This document shows, one piece after another, positions 54,579 to 64,000 of a stretch of 64,000 bases of DNA. Source of the DNA: Phenylobacterium sp. (GTDB lineage Bacteria > Pseudomonadota > Alphaproteobacteria > Caulobacterales > Caulobacteraceae); assembly GCF_004299445.1 (NCBI RefSeq), contig NZ_SCTC01000053.1:124001-188000 (forward strand), written 5' to 3'. Each line of letters starts with the position of its first letter. Position 1 is the stretch's first letter. The notes under the pieces were generated by a model that ran no database searches, had not been told where the DNA came from, and saw only the letters and a list, made by a program, of their open reading frames with translations. The position numbers and the translations under genes were made by a program.

Positions 54579-55190
54579 TCAAGCTTGCGAACTGGGCCGG
54601 GCAGTGACCCGGTCGTGCCACGCCTTCAGGTTGGCGAACTCGGCCTCCATCGGCAGGCCGATCCAGGTGGCGAAGTCGACGGTCGAAAGCAGGCAGATGT
54701 CGGCCATCGTGTACGTCTCGCCGGCCACGAAAGGCTTGTCGGCCAGTTCGGCGTCCAGCCACTTCTGGGCCCCCGCGTAGAGCGCCTTGTTGGACTCACC
54801 GAAGTCCTTGAACTGGGTCAGTAGCCGCGCCGTGAAGGGGTGGGCATGGCGCCAGTACATGCCGACCGGGCTCATCACCTGGAACTCGACACGGCGCACC
54901 CACATGTCGACGTTGGCCTTCTCGAACGGCGTCCGGCCGAACAGGGGCGGGTCGGGTTGGACCTCGTCGAAGTAGCGGCAGATGGCGACCGTTTCCGAGA
55001 TGCAGCTCCCGTCATCCAGCTCCAGCGTCGGCACCTGGCCCAGCGAGTTGCGCGCCTTGTGCTCGTCGCTCTTGTGCTCGCGCTTCATCATGTCGACCGG
55101 CGTCTCAGGCAGGTCGACGCCCTTCTCGGCCAGGAAAATCCGCACCCGCCGCGGATTCGGCGCCGGCATCGGCGCGCCATAGAGCTTCAT
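54579..55190 (-). CDS. Glutathione S-transferase family protein
   Basis: 203 residues from ATG 55190. Thioredoxin-like N-terminal part MKLYGAPMPAPNPRRVRIFLAEKG, with NSLGQVPTLELDDGSCISETVAICRYFDE as the glutathione-binding Pro and Glu-Ser-type region, then an all-helical C-domain with FVAGETYTMADICLLSTVDF. The GGGGAGG ribosome binding site sits inside a 10-bp hairpin directly before the start (see separate feature). Substrate unknown. Confidence 0.92.
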   Translation of the reverse strand: MKLYGAPMPAPNPRRVRIFLAEKGVDLPETPVDMMKREHKSDEHKARNSLGQVPTLELDDGSCISETVAICRYFDEVQPDPPLFGRTPFEKANVDMWVRRVEFQVMSPVGMYWRHAHPFTARLLTQFKDFGESNKALYAGAQKWLDAELADKPFVAGETYTMADICLLSTVDFATWIGLPMEAEFANLKAWHDRVTARPSSQA

Positions 55191-55196
55191 GATGTT

Positions 55197-55222
55197 CCTC
55201 CCCTTCGAAGTTGAAGGGGAGG
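55197..55222 (-). promoter_or_regulatory. Hairpin sequestering the GST ribosome binding site
   Basis: On the minus strand CCTCCCCTTC-AACTTC-GAAGGGGAGG forms a perfect 10-bp stem. The 3' arm contains GGGGAGG, and the ATG follows 6 nt later. When folded, the SD is paired. It resembles the rpiA case at 3142-3172, though that stem is 8 bp. Confidence 0.55.
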
Positions 55223-55251
55223 CTATTTCAAACGGACGTTTAGCGCCAACG

Positions 55252-55659
55252 CTAGTCGCGGAGCGACGCGGGCACGTTGCCACCGTTCTTCGCCAGCGCG
55301 GCCCAGACAGCTTTAGAGAGCGCGATGTTCTGCTCGGCGCTGCCATGGGTCCCAGCGTTGACGTTCAGGTCGGCCGCTAGCGCCTTGCGGGCGTCCAGGC
55401 TGGAGTCGAGATCCAGCATCTTGAGAAGGTCGACGATCGAGGTGCGCCAGTTGCCGCCACCGCCCTTTTCGGCGGCGATCTCGGTGAGGATCGCCTCAAC
55501 ATCGGCAGGAGCCGGAGGGGGTGCGGCAGCCAGCGCGGCCTGCGTTGTGGCCGGCGCCCTCGCCGAAGCCGCGGCGGGCGTAGCGGCGGCCGCTGCCGGA
55601 GCTGCAGGCCTTGGCTTGCGGTGGAAGACCTTGTCCATGATCGAGCCGAAGATGCCCAT
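55252..55659 (-). CDS. DUF3597 domain protein
   Basis: 135 residues from ATG 55659. A short basic start MGIFGSIMDKVFHRKPRP, a long Ala/Pro-rich stretch (20-60), then the DUF3597 domain with WRTSIVDLLKMLDLDSSLDARKALAADLNVNAGTHGSAEQNIALSKAVWAAL. Known members share the GSA-x-x-N-x-x-L end motif. It resembles LysM/cytoplasmic stress proteins in length, but function is not established. It is a single-gene unit. Confidence 0.85.
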   Translation of the reverse strand: MGIFGSIMDKVFHRKPRPAAPAAAAATPAAASARAPATTQAALAAAPPPAPADVEAILTEIAAEKGGGGNWRTSIVDLLKMLDLDSSLDARKALAADLNVNAGTHGSAEQNIALSKAVWAALAKNGGNVPASLRD

Positions 55660-55882
55660 CGGTGTCTCTCCTCTTGAATGCGGGAGCAGAACACCGAGCG
55701 GATGGGCAAGGTTGCGGGACCATCGCCTCTCCAGGGATGCCCGCATACGCGCCACTGATGTCTATCAAGCCTCGATGACCACCCTTATCGACGCGCGTCG
55801 GAATGCAACTGTCAGATAGTCGACGGTCACGCGACTCTCTTCGACCTTGTCGTTCCGCGCACGAACCCGGGGGGGGAGGGGG

Positions 55883-56719
55883 ATGGACGGACCGTTTGGC
55901 GTGGCCGCGCTCACGAGCATTCGCGAGCACCCACGCTTCCGCGACGCTGTCGAGCAGTACGCTCGGAGCCGGGTCGAGCAATTCCGGCGACTGGATGCCG
56001 CCCTGAGATGGGCTACGACCGACCTGGGGCGCTCGACGCTGTCACGCGCGACCGTCGTCCTTCACCGTCGCCCGGAGGGCCTGACGGCCAATGCGCTGCT
56101 GGAGTCCGCGCGCACACTGGGTCTGTGCAGCCGCGGTCGCGTACTGGCCTACCTCGACGGCGCCCAACTGCGCGGCCTGCTCAGCATTTCGGCGGGCGAC
56201 GGCTACTGGACCGACCGCCCAGTCCAGGTCAGCCCCGCCCTATGCGGCCAAGTCGAGGACACGGCGCGAAACCTGCTGGCCGCCGTGGACCTACTAGAGC
56301 CGGAAGCTCCGGAAACGGCCAATGGAGAACAGCGCTTGCAGGGCTTGTTGGCCGCCATGGCGGCGCTCCCGACCACCGACCCTGCGGTACTGTCGGTGCT
56401 GCCGGTCGGGATCCGCCAGTTCATGGAGCACGATGGGGCTCTGCGCATCCTGGACGAACTGATCGTCCGGCAACGGAGCGAACGCGCCCGCCTTCTCGAG
56501 GCGGTGCGCTTCAGTCAACTCTCGCTCGCGCGGGCGAGCGGTGTCTCTCGCGCTCAGGTGAAGCGCCTGCTGGCCAGCGCCCAGCCCGAGGGCTTTGTCA
56601 TGGTGGGCGATGGCGAGCTCGATTTCGCCCCCGCCTTCTCCGACGCCGCCGAGCTGCGCTTCGCCCTGATCTTCAGGGTCGCCCAACTGGCCGCTTCCTT
56701 AGCTGCGTCCCGCGGTTAG
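55883..56719 (+). CDS. Hypothetical protein with C-terminal helix-turn-helix
   Basis: 278 residues from ATG 55883, preceded by a G-rich stretch (GGGGGGGAGGGGG). An earlier ATG at 55847 would add 12 residues. LQGLLAAMAALPTTDPAVLSVL and FMEHDGALRILDELIVRQRSERARLL fill the middle. Near residues 220-240, FSQLSLARASGVSRAQVKRLL matches a helix-turn-helix. It may be a MarR- or winged-helix-type regulator, but the N-terminal part is not one I recognise. Its stop overlaps the convergent PEP-CTERM gene by 4 bp (TTAG). Confidence 0.6.
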   Translation: MDGPFGVAALTSIREHPRFRDAVEQYARSRVEQFRRLDAALRWATTDLGRSTLSRATVVLHRRPEGLTANALLESARTLGLCSRGRVLAYLDGAQLRGLLSISAGDGYWTDRPVQVSPALCGQVEDTARNLLAAVDLLEPEAPETANGEQRLQGLLAAMAALPTTDPAVLSVLPVGIRQFMEHDGALRILDELIVRQRSERARLLEAVRFSQLSLARASGVSRAQVKRLLASAQPEGFVMVGDGELDFAPAFSDAAELRFALIFRVAQLAASLAASRG

Positions 56720-57366
56720 GCCATGAGGCGTCGGCGCTTGCGGAGCGCCGCGCCGAGACTTCCGAAGCCCAGCAGCATCAGCGCCCAGGCCGACGGCTCC
56801 GGCACGGGCGCTGTGATCGCTTCGTTGAAGCGGACGTTGTCGATCTGGACGCCCGGACCGGAATTATCGCCCGTGAACAGGTCCATCCGGCTGATGTTCG
56901 CCAGGTTGACGGTGAACGTCTGCAGCCCCGCTGTCTTGTCCAGGTTGAACACGCCAGAGTGCGAGCCCGACCCGTCGACATAGCTGTAGCTCATGGCAAA
57001 GGAGCCCAGCGGCGCCTGCATGTTCGTGTAGTCCGCGAGGTCCAGCGAATTGAGCGAGAAGGTCCCGCCCCCGACCTTCTCGATCCGCAGGAACGCGTTG
57101 ATCGAGTTCACCCAAGGCGAGGCGCCGACGGGATCAGCCTGGCGATTGGGGTTCGTCGCGAAGCCCCAGATGAACATGTGCTCGTCGCGGCCGTCGGTCC
57201 CGTAGGCCCGGAACCCGAGCCCCTGTTCGACATAGGTGAAGCCGTAACCCAGGCTGTAGTTGTTCGCCGACCGCAGTGAATCGAATGTCACGACGGCTGC
57301 GGACGCCGCACTGCTGACCGCGATACCGGCGGCCATTACGACCCCGGCCAAGACCTTGTTCTTCAT
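56716..57366 (-). CDS. Secreted protein with PEPxxWA-CTERM sorting signal
   Basis: 216 residues from ATG 57366 with GGGGAGG upstream. An N-terminal signal peptide (ends SAASA) is followed by a beta-rich extracellular-type domain. The C-terminal VPEPSAWALMLLGFGSLGAALRKRRRLMA has the tripartite PEP-CTERM layout: PEP motif, membrane helix, Arg-rich tail. Such proteins are cut and anchored or exported by an exosortase. No exosortase gene is in the window. The mature domain, with GSGSHSGVFNLDKTAG, is unassigned. Confidence 0.85.
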   Translation of the reverse strand: MKNKVLAGVVMAAGIAVSSAASAAVVTFDSLRSANNYSLGYGFTYVEQGLGFRAYGTDGRDEHMFIWGFATNPNRQADPVGASPWVNSINAFLRIEKVGGGTFSLNSLDLADYTNMQAPLGSFAMSYSYVDGSGSHSGVFNLDKTAGLQTFTVNLANISRMDLFTGDNSGPGVQIDNVRFNEAITAPVPEPSAWALMLLGFGSLGAALRKRRRLMA

Positions 57367-57499
57367 GGTTACCTCCCCGACATGAGCAGCACCGTCCGTA
57401 CAGCTCTGCGGGAGGTCAAGGAGAGCAGAACTGTTCAGCACCTGGCGTTGAGTTGCGGCCGGGAGAACGGCGTTTTCTCGCCCGCGAGGCGAATTGCCC

Positions 57500-60400
<2,901 letters not shown>

Positions 60401-60486
60401 AAGGTCCCGGAAAGCGCGGAGAGCCCGCGGAAAGGGCCATCCGCGAGACCGCCTAATGTAGGTGACGGGACTCGGGCATAACACAG

Positions 60487-60501
60487 GAACGCAAAGCGAA
60501 C
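60487..60501 (-). promoter_or_regulatory. LexA (SOS) box of uvrA
   Basis: On the uvrA sense strand GTTCGCTTTGCGTTC fits the alphaproteobacterial LexA direct repeat GTTC-N7-GTTC exactly. It lies 87 nt upstream of the uvrA start, at a promoter-like distance. Confidence 0.85.
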
Positions 60502-60568
60502 ATAGACCCGGCGGCATCGCCTACGCCGGGGCTGCTGACACCACGGTGGCAGTAGGAACACACCTCGA

Positions 60569-62545
60569 TCACGCGCGCTTGCGACCTGCCCAGCCGTACA
60601 GCAGCGCCATGGCGCCCGCGTAGCCGATCAACGCCAGAAGAGGCGCGGGGCCGAAACCCTCGGGAACAAGGCCCAAGGGCGAACCTGAACTGGTGACGAC
60701 GATCAGGCCGGCCAGCGCCACGTTGAACAGGCTCTCGCCGACGATCAGGCCCGAGACCACCAGGACCCCAAGTCGCTTGGCGGACTCGCCATCGGGCCGG
60801 TCGGCGACGCGACGGTCGTACAGCCAGCCGGCCACCGCGCCGATCACCACCGGCAGGGTGAGGGTCGCCGGCAAGTAGATGGCCATGCCCACGCCCAGGG
60901 GCGGCAGGCTGTAGCGCTTGGTCCGCCGCAGCAACTCGTCGATGACGATCAGCCCCACGCCGACCAGCACGCCCACGCCGATCAGGCCCCAGTCCAGGTC
61001 GTGGCTGATGACCCCCTTGGCGATGGTGGAGATCAGGGTCGCCTGCGGGGCGGGCAGGGGCTGGTCCGAGATGCCGGCCATCGGCGAGCCGGCGAAGCCG
61101 TTCGAGCGGTTCAGAAGCTCGAGCACCGGCGGGATCACTGCTGATCCGGCGATCACACCGATCACCAGCACCGCCTGTTGCCGCCACGGGGTGGCGTCGA
61201 CCAGTTGGCCGGTCTTCAGGTCCTGCAGATTGTCGTTGGCCGCGACCGCCACGGCCAGCAGCACGCCGGTCACCAGCAGGGCGAAGGCGACGAGCGGCAT
61301 CGGATCACGCAGCATGGCGCTCGCGCCGATCGTGGCCACGATCAGCGAGGCGCCCAGCACCGCCAGGATCGCCAGGCCAGACACCGGGCTGTTGGATGAC
61401 CCGATCAGGCCGGCCATGTAGCCGCACACGCCGGCGACCAGGAACCCCGCGATGGCGATATAGGCCAGCGCCGCCAGCGTCAGCGGGATCGCCAGGCCCG
61501 CGAGCGGTCCGCCCTGGAGGAAGTTGAAGATCAGCACGCCCATTGGGATCAGGCAGAGGGCCGAGACAACGGCGACGATGCCGATCGGAATGTCCTGTTC
61601 CGCCCGCGTCAGGGCCCGGGCGCCGGGCGCGCCCCGTCGGGCCTGCGCGGCCAGCGCCCCGACCAGGCCGTTCCACACCGGTACGGCCAGCTTGGCCAGG
61701 GTCCAGATCGCGGAGATGGCGATGGCGCCCGCCCCGATGAAGCGCACCTTGGTCGTCCAGACCGCTCCGGCCGCATCGGCCGCCGAGGCCGCGGCGTCGG
61801 GATAGAGCGCGGTGAGGATCGGCACTGCCACGACCCAGGCGATCAGGAGCCCCGTCAGCATCGCCATGCCGACCGCGATTCCCATCAGGTGACCGGCGCC
61901 CAGCAGGGCCAGCGACATCGACGCGCCGATCCCGGTCGCGCCGGCGCCGACCCGGAAGAAGCCCGCGACCTCGCCTGCGAACACCCGCGTGCCGACCAGC
62001 AGCGCGTAGAGCGCCGAGGCGGCGCTGCCGAGGATGATGGCGGTCAGGCCGCGCTTGCCGTCCGCCGCCTGCTCGGCGCTGCCGTCGCGCACGCCAGAGC
62101 CCACCTTGAGCACCTCGGCCGCGGCGACGCCTTCGGGGTAGGGGAGCGGCGAGTTGGACACCAGGGCGCGGCGTAGGGGCACGGTATACATCACGCCCAA
62201 CACGCCCCCGATCGCGCAGAGCCCGAACGTCGTCCAGAAGGGAAAGCCGGTCCAGGCGCCCACGATCACCAGGCCCGGCAGCACGAAGATCACTGACGCC
62301 ATCGCCCCCGCCGCCGAGGCGACGGTCTGGACGATGTTGTTCTCCCAGATGGTGGAGTCCTTGAAGGCGCTCAGCAGGGCCATCGAGATGATCGCCGCCG
62401 GGATCGACGTCGCGACCGTGAGGCCGACCCGAAGGCCCAGGTAGACGTTCGCCGCCGTGAACACGAGGCAGATCAGGATGCCCAGGAGCACGCCCCGGAC
62501 CGTAAGCTCCACCCGCCGGGCCTCGGCCCCCGTCGCTGTCGTCAC
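60569..62545 (-). CDS. OPT-family oligopeptide transporter
   Basis: From GTG 62545 the protein has 658 residues; an ATG at 62593 would add 16, but GGGGGA sits 6 nt upstream of the GTG. It has about 16 membrane helices. VYLGLRVGLTVATSIPAAIISMALL near residue 35, NNIVQTVASAAG, LPYPEGVAAAEVLKVG and the late NDNLQDLKTGQLVDATPWRQQ are OPT blocks. OPT carriers take up small peptides or metal-chelate complexes by proton symport. The regulator is not visible, and it stands alone between uvrA and the small secreted genes. Confidence 0.88.
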   Translation of the reverse strand: MTTATGAEARRVELTVRGVLLGILICLVFTAANVYLGLRVGLTVATSIPAAIISMALLSAFKDSTIWENNIVQTVASAAGAMASVIFVLPGLVIVGAWTGFPFWTTFGLCAIGGVLGVMYTVPLRRALVSNSPLPYPEGVAAAEVLKVGSGVRDGSAEQAADGKRGLTAIILGSAASALYALLVGTRVFAGEVAGFFRVGAGATGIGASMSLALLGAGHLMGIAVGMAMLTGLLIAWVVAVPILTALYPDAAASAADAAGAVWTTKVRFIGAGAIAISAIWTLAKLAVPVWNGLVGALAAQARRGAPGARALTRAEQDIPIGIVAVVSALCLIPMGVLIFNFLQGGPLAGLAIPLTLAALAYIAIAGFLVAGVCGYMAGLIGSSNSPVSGLAILAVLGASLIVATIGASAMLRDPMPLVAFALLVTGVLLAVAVAANDNLQDLKTGQLVDATPWRQQAVLVIGVIAGSAVIPPVLELLNRSNGFAGSPMAGISDQPLPAPQATLISTIAKGVISHDLDWGLIGVGVLVGVGLIVIDELLRRTKRYSLPPLGVGMAIYLPATLTLPVVIGAVAGWLYDRRVADRPDGESAKRLGVLVVSGLIVGESLFNVALAGLIVVTSSGSPLGLVPEGFGPAPLLALIGYAGAMALLYGWAGRKRA

Positions 62546-62602
62546 GCGCTGTCCCCCGAACTCGCTTCCGCGGTTAGACCCCGCGAAGCGCATGGGCTCA
62601 AG

Positions 62603-63193
62603 TCATCGCACGCGGCGCATTTCCAACAGGTCCAGTTTGGACTCGTAGGCCGGCCATGGAAACGCGACGCGCCAGCGCTCGTCGCCCATGCGGCGCACCT
62701 CGCCGATCATGTCGCGATCGGCCTCCGACCCGTAGCGCGGCGCGCGGACCTCGTTTCCGAGTTCAAGCACGCCGACGAACTTCGCCGTGCGCCGGCCGCC
62801 CGGGCAGATCAGGCCGACGGGACGTTGCGAGCCGGTGGTCTTCTTGAGGATCAGGTCGCCGCCGGGCGTCAGCGTCACCATGCAGCGGAACCAGCCGTAG
62901 GCGATGTACGGCAGCATGCCTTCGCCTGCCGAGCCCAGCTTGATCGTGCGGCACTGGTAGCGGCCCGGCGTGGGCTGGGGACGGTTCAGGTTCGTGCGCG
63001 GGTCCGCCACGGGCCCCAGGCGGCGCAGGTCATCCCCGTGGCCGGCGGCGATGGCGTCGTGGCGGGCGGCCTTCCAGGCTTCGCCAAGGCGCGCGTAGCG
63101 CCGGGCGTCGGCCTGAGTCGGCTGGCAGGTCATTTCCTGCGCGGCGGCGCTGGTCGCCAGAGCGCTGATCGCGAGTGCAAGGCGAAGCTTCAT
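62603..63193 (-). CDS. Secreted DUF4893-like protein
   Basis: 196 residues with a signal peptide (MKLRLALAISALATSAAAQ). MTCQPTQADARRYARLGEAWKAARHDAIAAG is a helical start, then a beta-rich part with YQCRTIKLGSAGEGMLPYIAYGWFRCMV (two Cys that could form a disulfide). The end is RWRVAFPWPAYESKLDLLEM. This resembles the DUF4893 family of about 200-residue secreted proteins. Function unknown. It lies 12 nt after the next upstream small secreted gene, so they probably form a pair. Confidence 0.7.
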   Translation of the reverse strand: MKLRLALAISALATSAAAQEMTCQPTQADARRYARLGEAWKAARHDAIAAGHGDDLRRLGPVADPRTNLNRPQPTPGRYQCRTIKLGSAGEGMLPYIAYGWFRCMVTLTPGGDLILKKTTGSQRPVGLICPGGRRTAKFVGVLELGNEVRAPRYGSEADRDMIGEVRRMGDERWRVAFPWPAYESKLDLLEMRRVR

Positions 63194-63205
63194 CAGCCGA
63201 TGGGA

Positions 63206-63535
63206 TCAGAAGCGCCGCTTGAAGGCGACTCGCGTCGGACTGACCCGCAGGCCCTGGTCGTCAGACCATTCCCCCTTGGGGCGGATATCGACCTCCGGGA
63301 TATCCTCGGCCGCGGACAGGCGCAGGGCCGCGCTGGCGCTGGGCGCCGCGAGGTTCACCCGACGCAATGACTTGGGCGTCCGCTCGGCGCGAGCCGGAGC
63401 GCGCGGTTGCGCCGTGGTCGCCGCCATCCTCGGCGCGGCGGCCACGACGCTGGCGGGCCAGATCTGGGCAAGCGCGGAAGCCGGCGCTGCGGTGAGGCAG
63501 CTCACGGCCAGGATGAGCTTGAGCGGGCGGTGCAC
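63206..63535 (-). CDS. Small secreted hypothetical protein
   Basis: 109 residues with a signal peptide ending ASALAQ and an Ala/Pro/Arg-rich mature part, ending LRVSPTRVAFKRRF, which looks like the start of a barrel or surface motif. No family is recognised. It is cotranscribed with the DUF4893-like gene. Confidence 0.6.
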   Translation of the reverse strand: MHRPLKLILAVSCLTAAPASALAQIWPASVVAAAPRMAATTAQPRAPARAERTPKSLRRVNLAAPSASAALRLSAAEDIPEVDIRPKGEWSDDQGLRVSPTRVAFKRRF

Positions 63536-63613
63536 GATGGGCCTCCAGTATGGAACCGCCCCCCTGAACCCCCTCAGATCACTTTGGTTTCCTCCTCATG
63601 GCTTCGTCAGGGC

Positions 63614-64000
63614 TCAGGCCCGATCGATGCGCGCGACAAAGCAGCCGTGGGCCGCATTGTGGGCGTGGATGTAGGCCGTCGCAGGATTCTCGAACGCGTT
63701 GCGGATCGCGGCGTCCAGAGGCGCGTCGCGGGAAAGGTCGGCCCCGATCAGCATCCCCTGATCGTTGAAGATCCGAAGCGCGATCGGGCGCCCCTTCAGC
63801 ACAGGCGGCAGGCCGTCCTGGACCTGCAGGGTGGCGTCGGCCGCCTCGCGCACGAAGATCGCGTAGGCCGAGCGGTAGGGCGTCGGTGCGCTGTGGCTTT
63901 CGTGGTTGAGCAGCAGGACGCTTTCGCCGGGTTGGGCGTCCTGCAGTGTGATGCGGCAGGGATAGCCCGGGCTGTAGTCGGCGGTCTTGCGGATAACGCC
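63614..64000 (-). CDS. DUF1203 domain protein (N-terminus cut by window edge)
   Basis: The frame is open to the right edge; 128 residues are visible before the stop at 63614. YSPGYPCRITLQDAQPGESVLLLNH and TPYRSAYAIFVREAADA, then AYIHAHNAAHGCFVARIDRA at the C-terminus, are typical DUF1203 blocks. The His-rich end may be metal-binding. Function unknown. Confidence 0.8.
   Translation of the reverse strand, partial: GVIRKTADYSPGYPCRITLQDAQPGESVLLLNHESHSAPTPYRSAYAIFVREAADATLQVQDGLPPVLKGRPIALRIFNDQGMLIGADLSRDAPLDAAIRNAFENPATAYIHAHNAAHGCFVARIDRA

Overview
The window is a GC-rich, densely packed chromosomal segment from an alphaproteobacterium. Gene content and order point to the Caulobacteraceae (Caulobacter or Phenylobacterium type). 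The clues are several large TonB-dependent receptors, a DipM-type LysM/LytM division factor, the run dgt / SPOR / nagZ / scpAB / tatABC / serS / surE / pcm / dipM, yajC-secD-secF followed by an Mth938 protein, a GTTC-N7-GTTC LexA box at uvrA, and G+C-rich palindromic intergenic repeats. The genus is an inference. I saw no tRNA, rRNA, CRISPR array, insertion sequence, prophage or replication origin.

Layout. 1-8 kb: a secreted M28 glutamate-carboxypeptidase-like enzyme (cut by the left edge), then glmU, rpiA, gor, an O-antigen-ligase-like membrane protein and class II DAHP synthase. 8-13.3 kb: an accessory cassette with a TetR-type regulator carrying two DNA-binding domains, divergent from a TonB receptor and a lipoprotein serine hydrolase, with two operator-like direct repeats between them. 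13.5-20.8 kb: a MATE transporter, a DUF429-like protein, two oxidoreductases, glutathione peroxidase, a crotonase/acrylyl-CoA-reductase pair and a small globin-like protein. 20.9-26.4 kb: two paralogous TonB receptors in tandem. 26.4-26.9 kb: an unusual non-coding region with an orphan terminator, a possible 38-codon leader and a perfect 20-bp palindrome ahead of an ilvD-like dehydratase.

28.7-33.4 kb: an aspartate/glutamate racemase, NnrU, a GNAT acetyltransferase, exonuclease III, hypothetical proteins and an ErpA-type iron-sulfur carrier. 33.5-44.8 kb: the conserved housekeeping run dgt, SPOR protein, nagZ, scpA, scpB, tatA, tatB, tatC, serS, surE, pcm, dipM, in which several neighbours overlap by 4 bp and are probably co-translated. 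It joins cell-wall recycling, chromosome condensation, folded-protein export and septal wall remodelling. 45.5-51.5 kb: cspA, a DUF815 ATPase, yajC-secD-secF, and three genes two of which resemble mitochondrial complex I assembly factors. 51.5-64 kb: an ICMT-like methyltransferase, trmFO, GST, DUF3597, a helix-turn-helix protein, a PEP-CTERM protein, uvrA with an SOS box, an OPT transporter and small secreted proteins.

I did not find a clear new multi-gene defence or metabolic system. The parts most worth following are the leader/terminator/palindrome region before ilvD, the double-TetR regulator with its tandem sites, the Mth938 / membrane protein / squalene-synthase-like group next to secDF, and the hairpins that embed ribosome binding sites at rpiA and at the GST gene.
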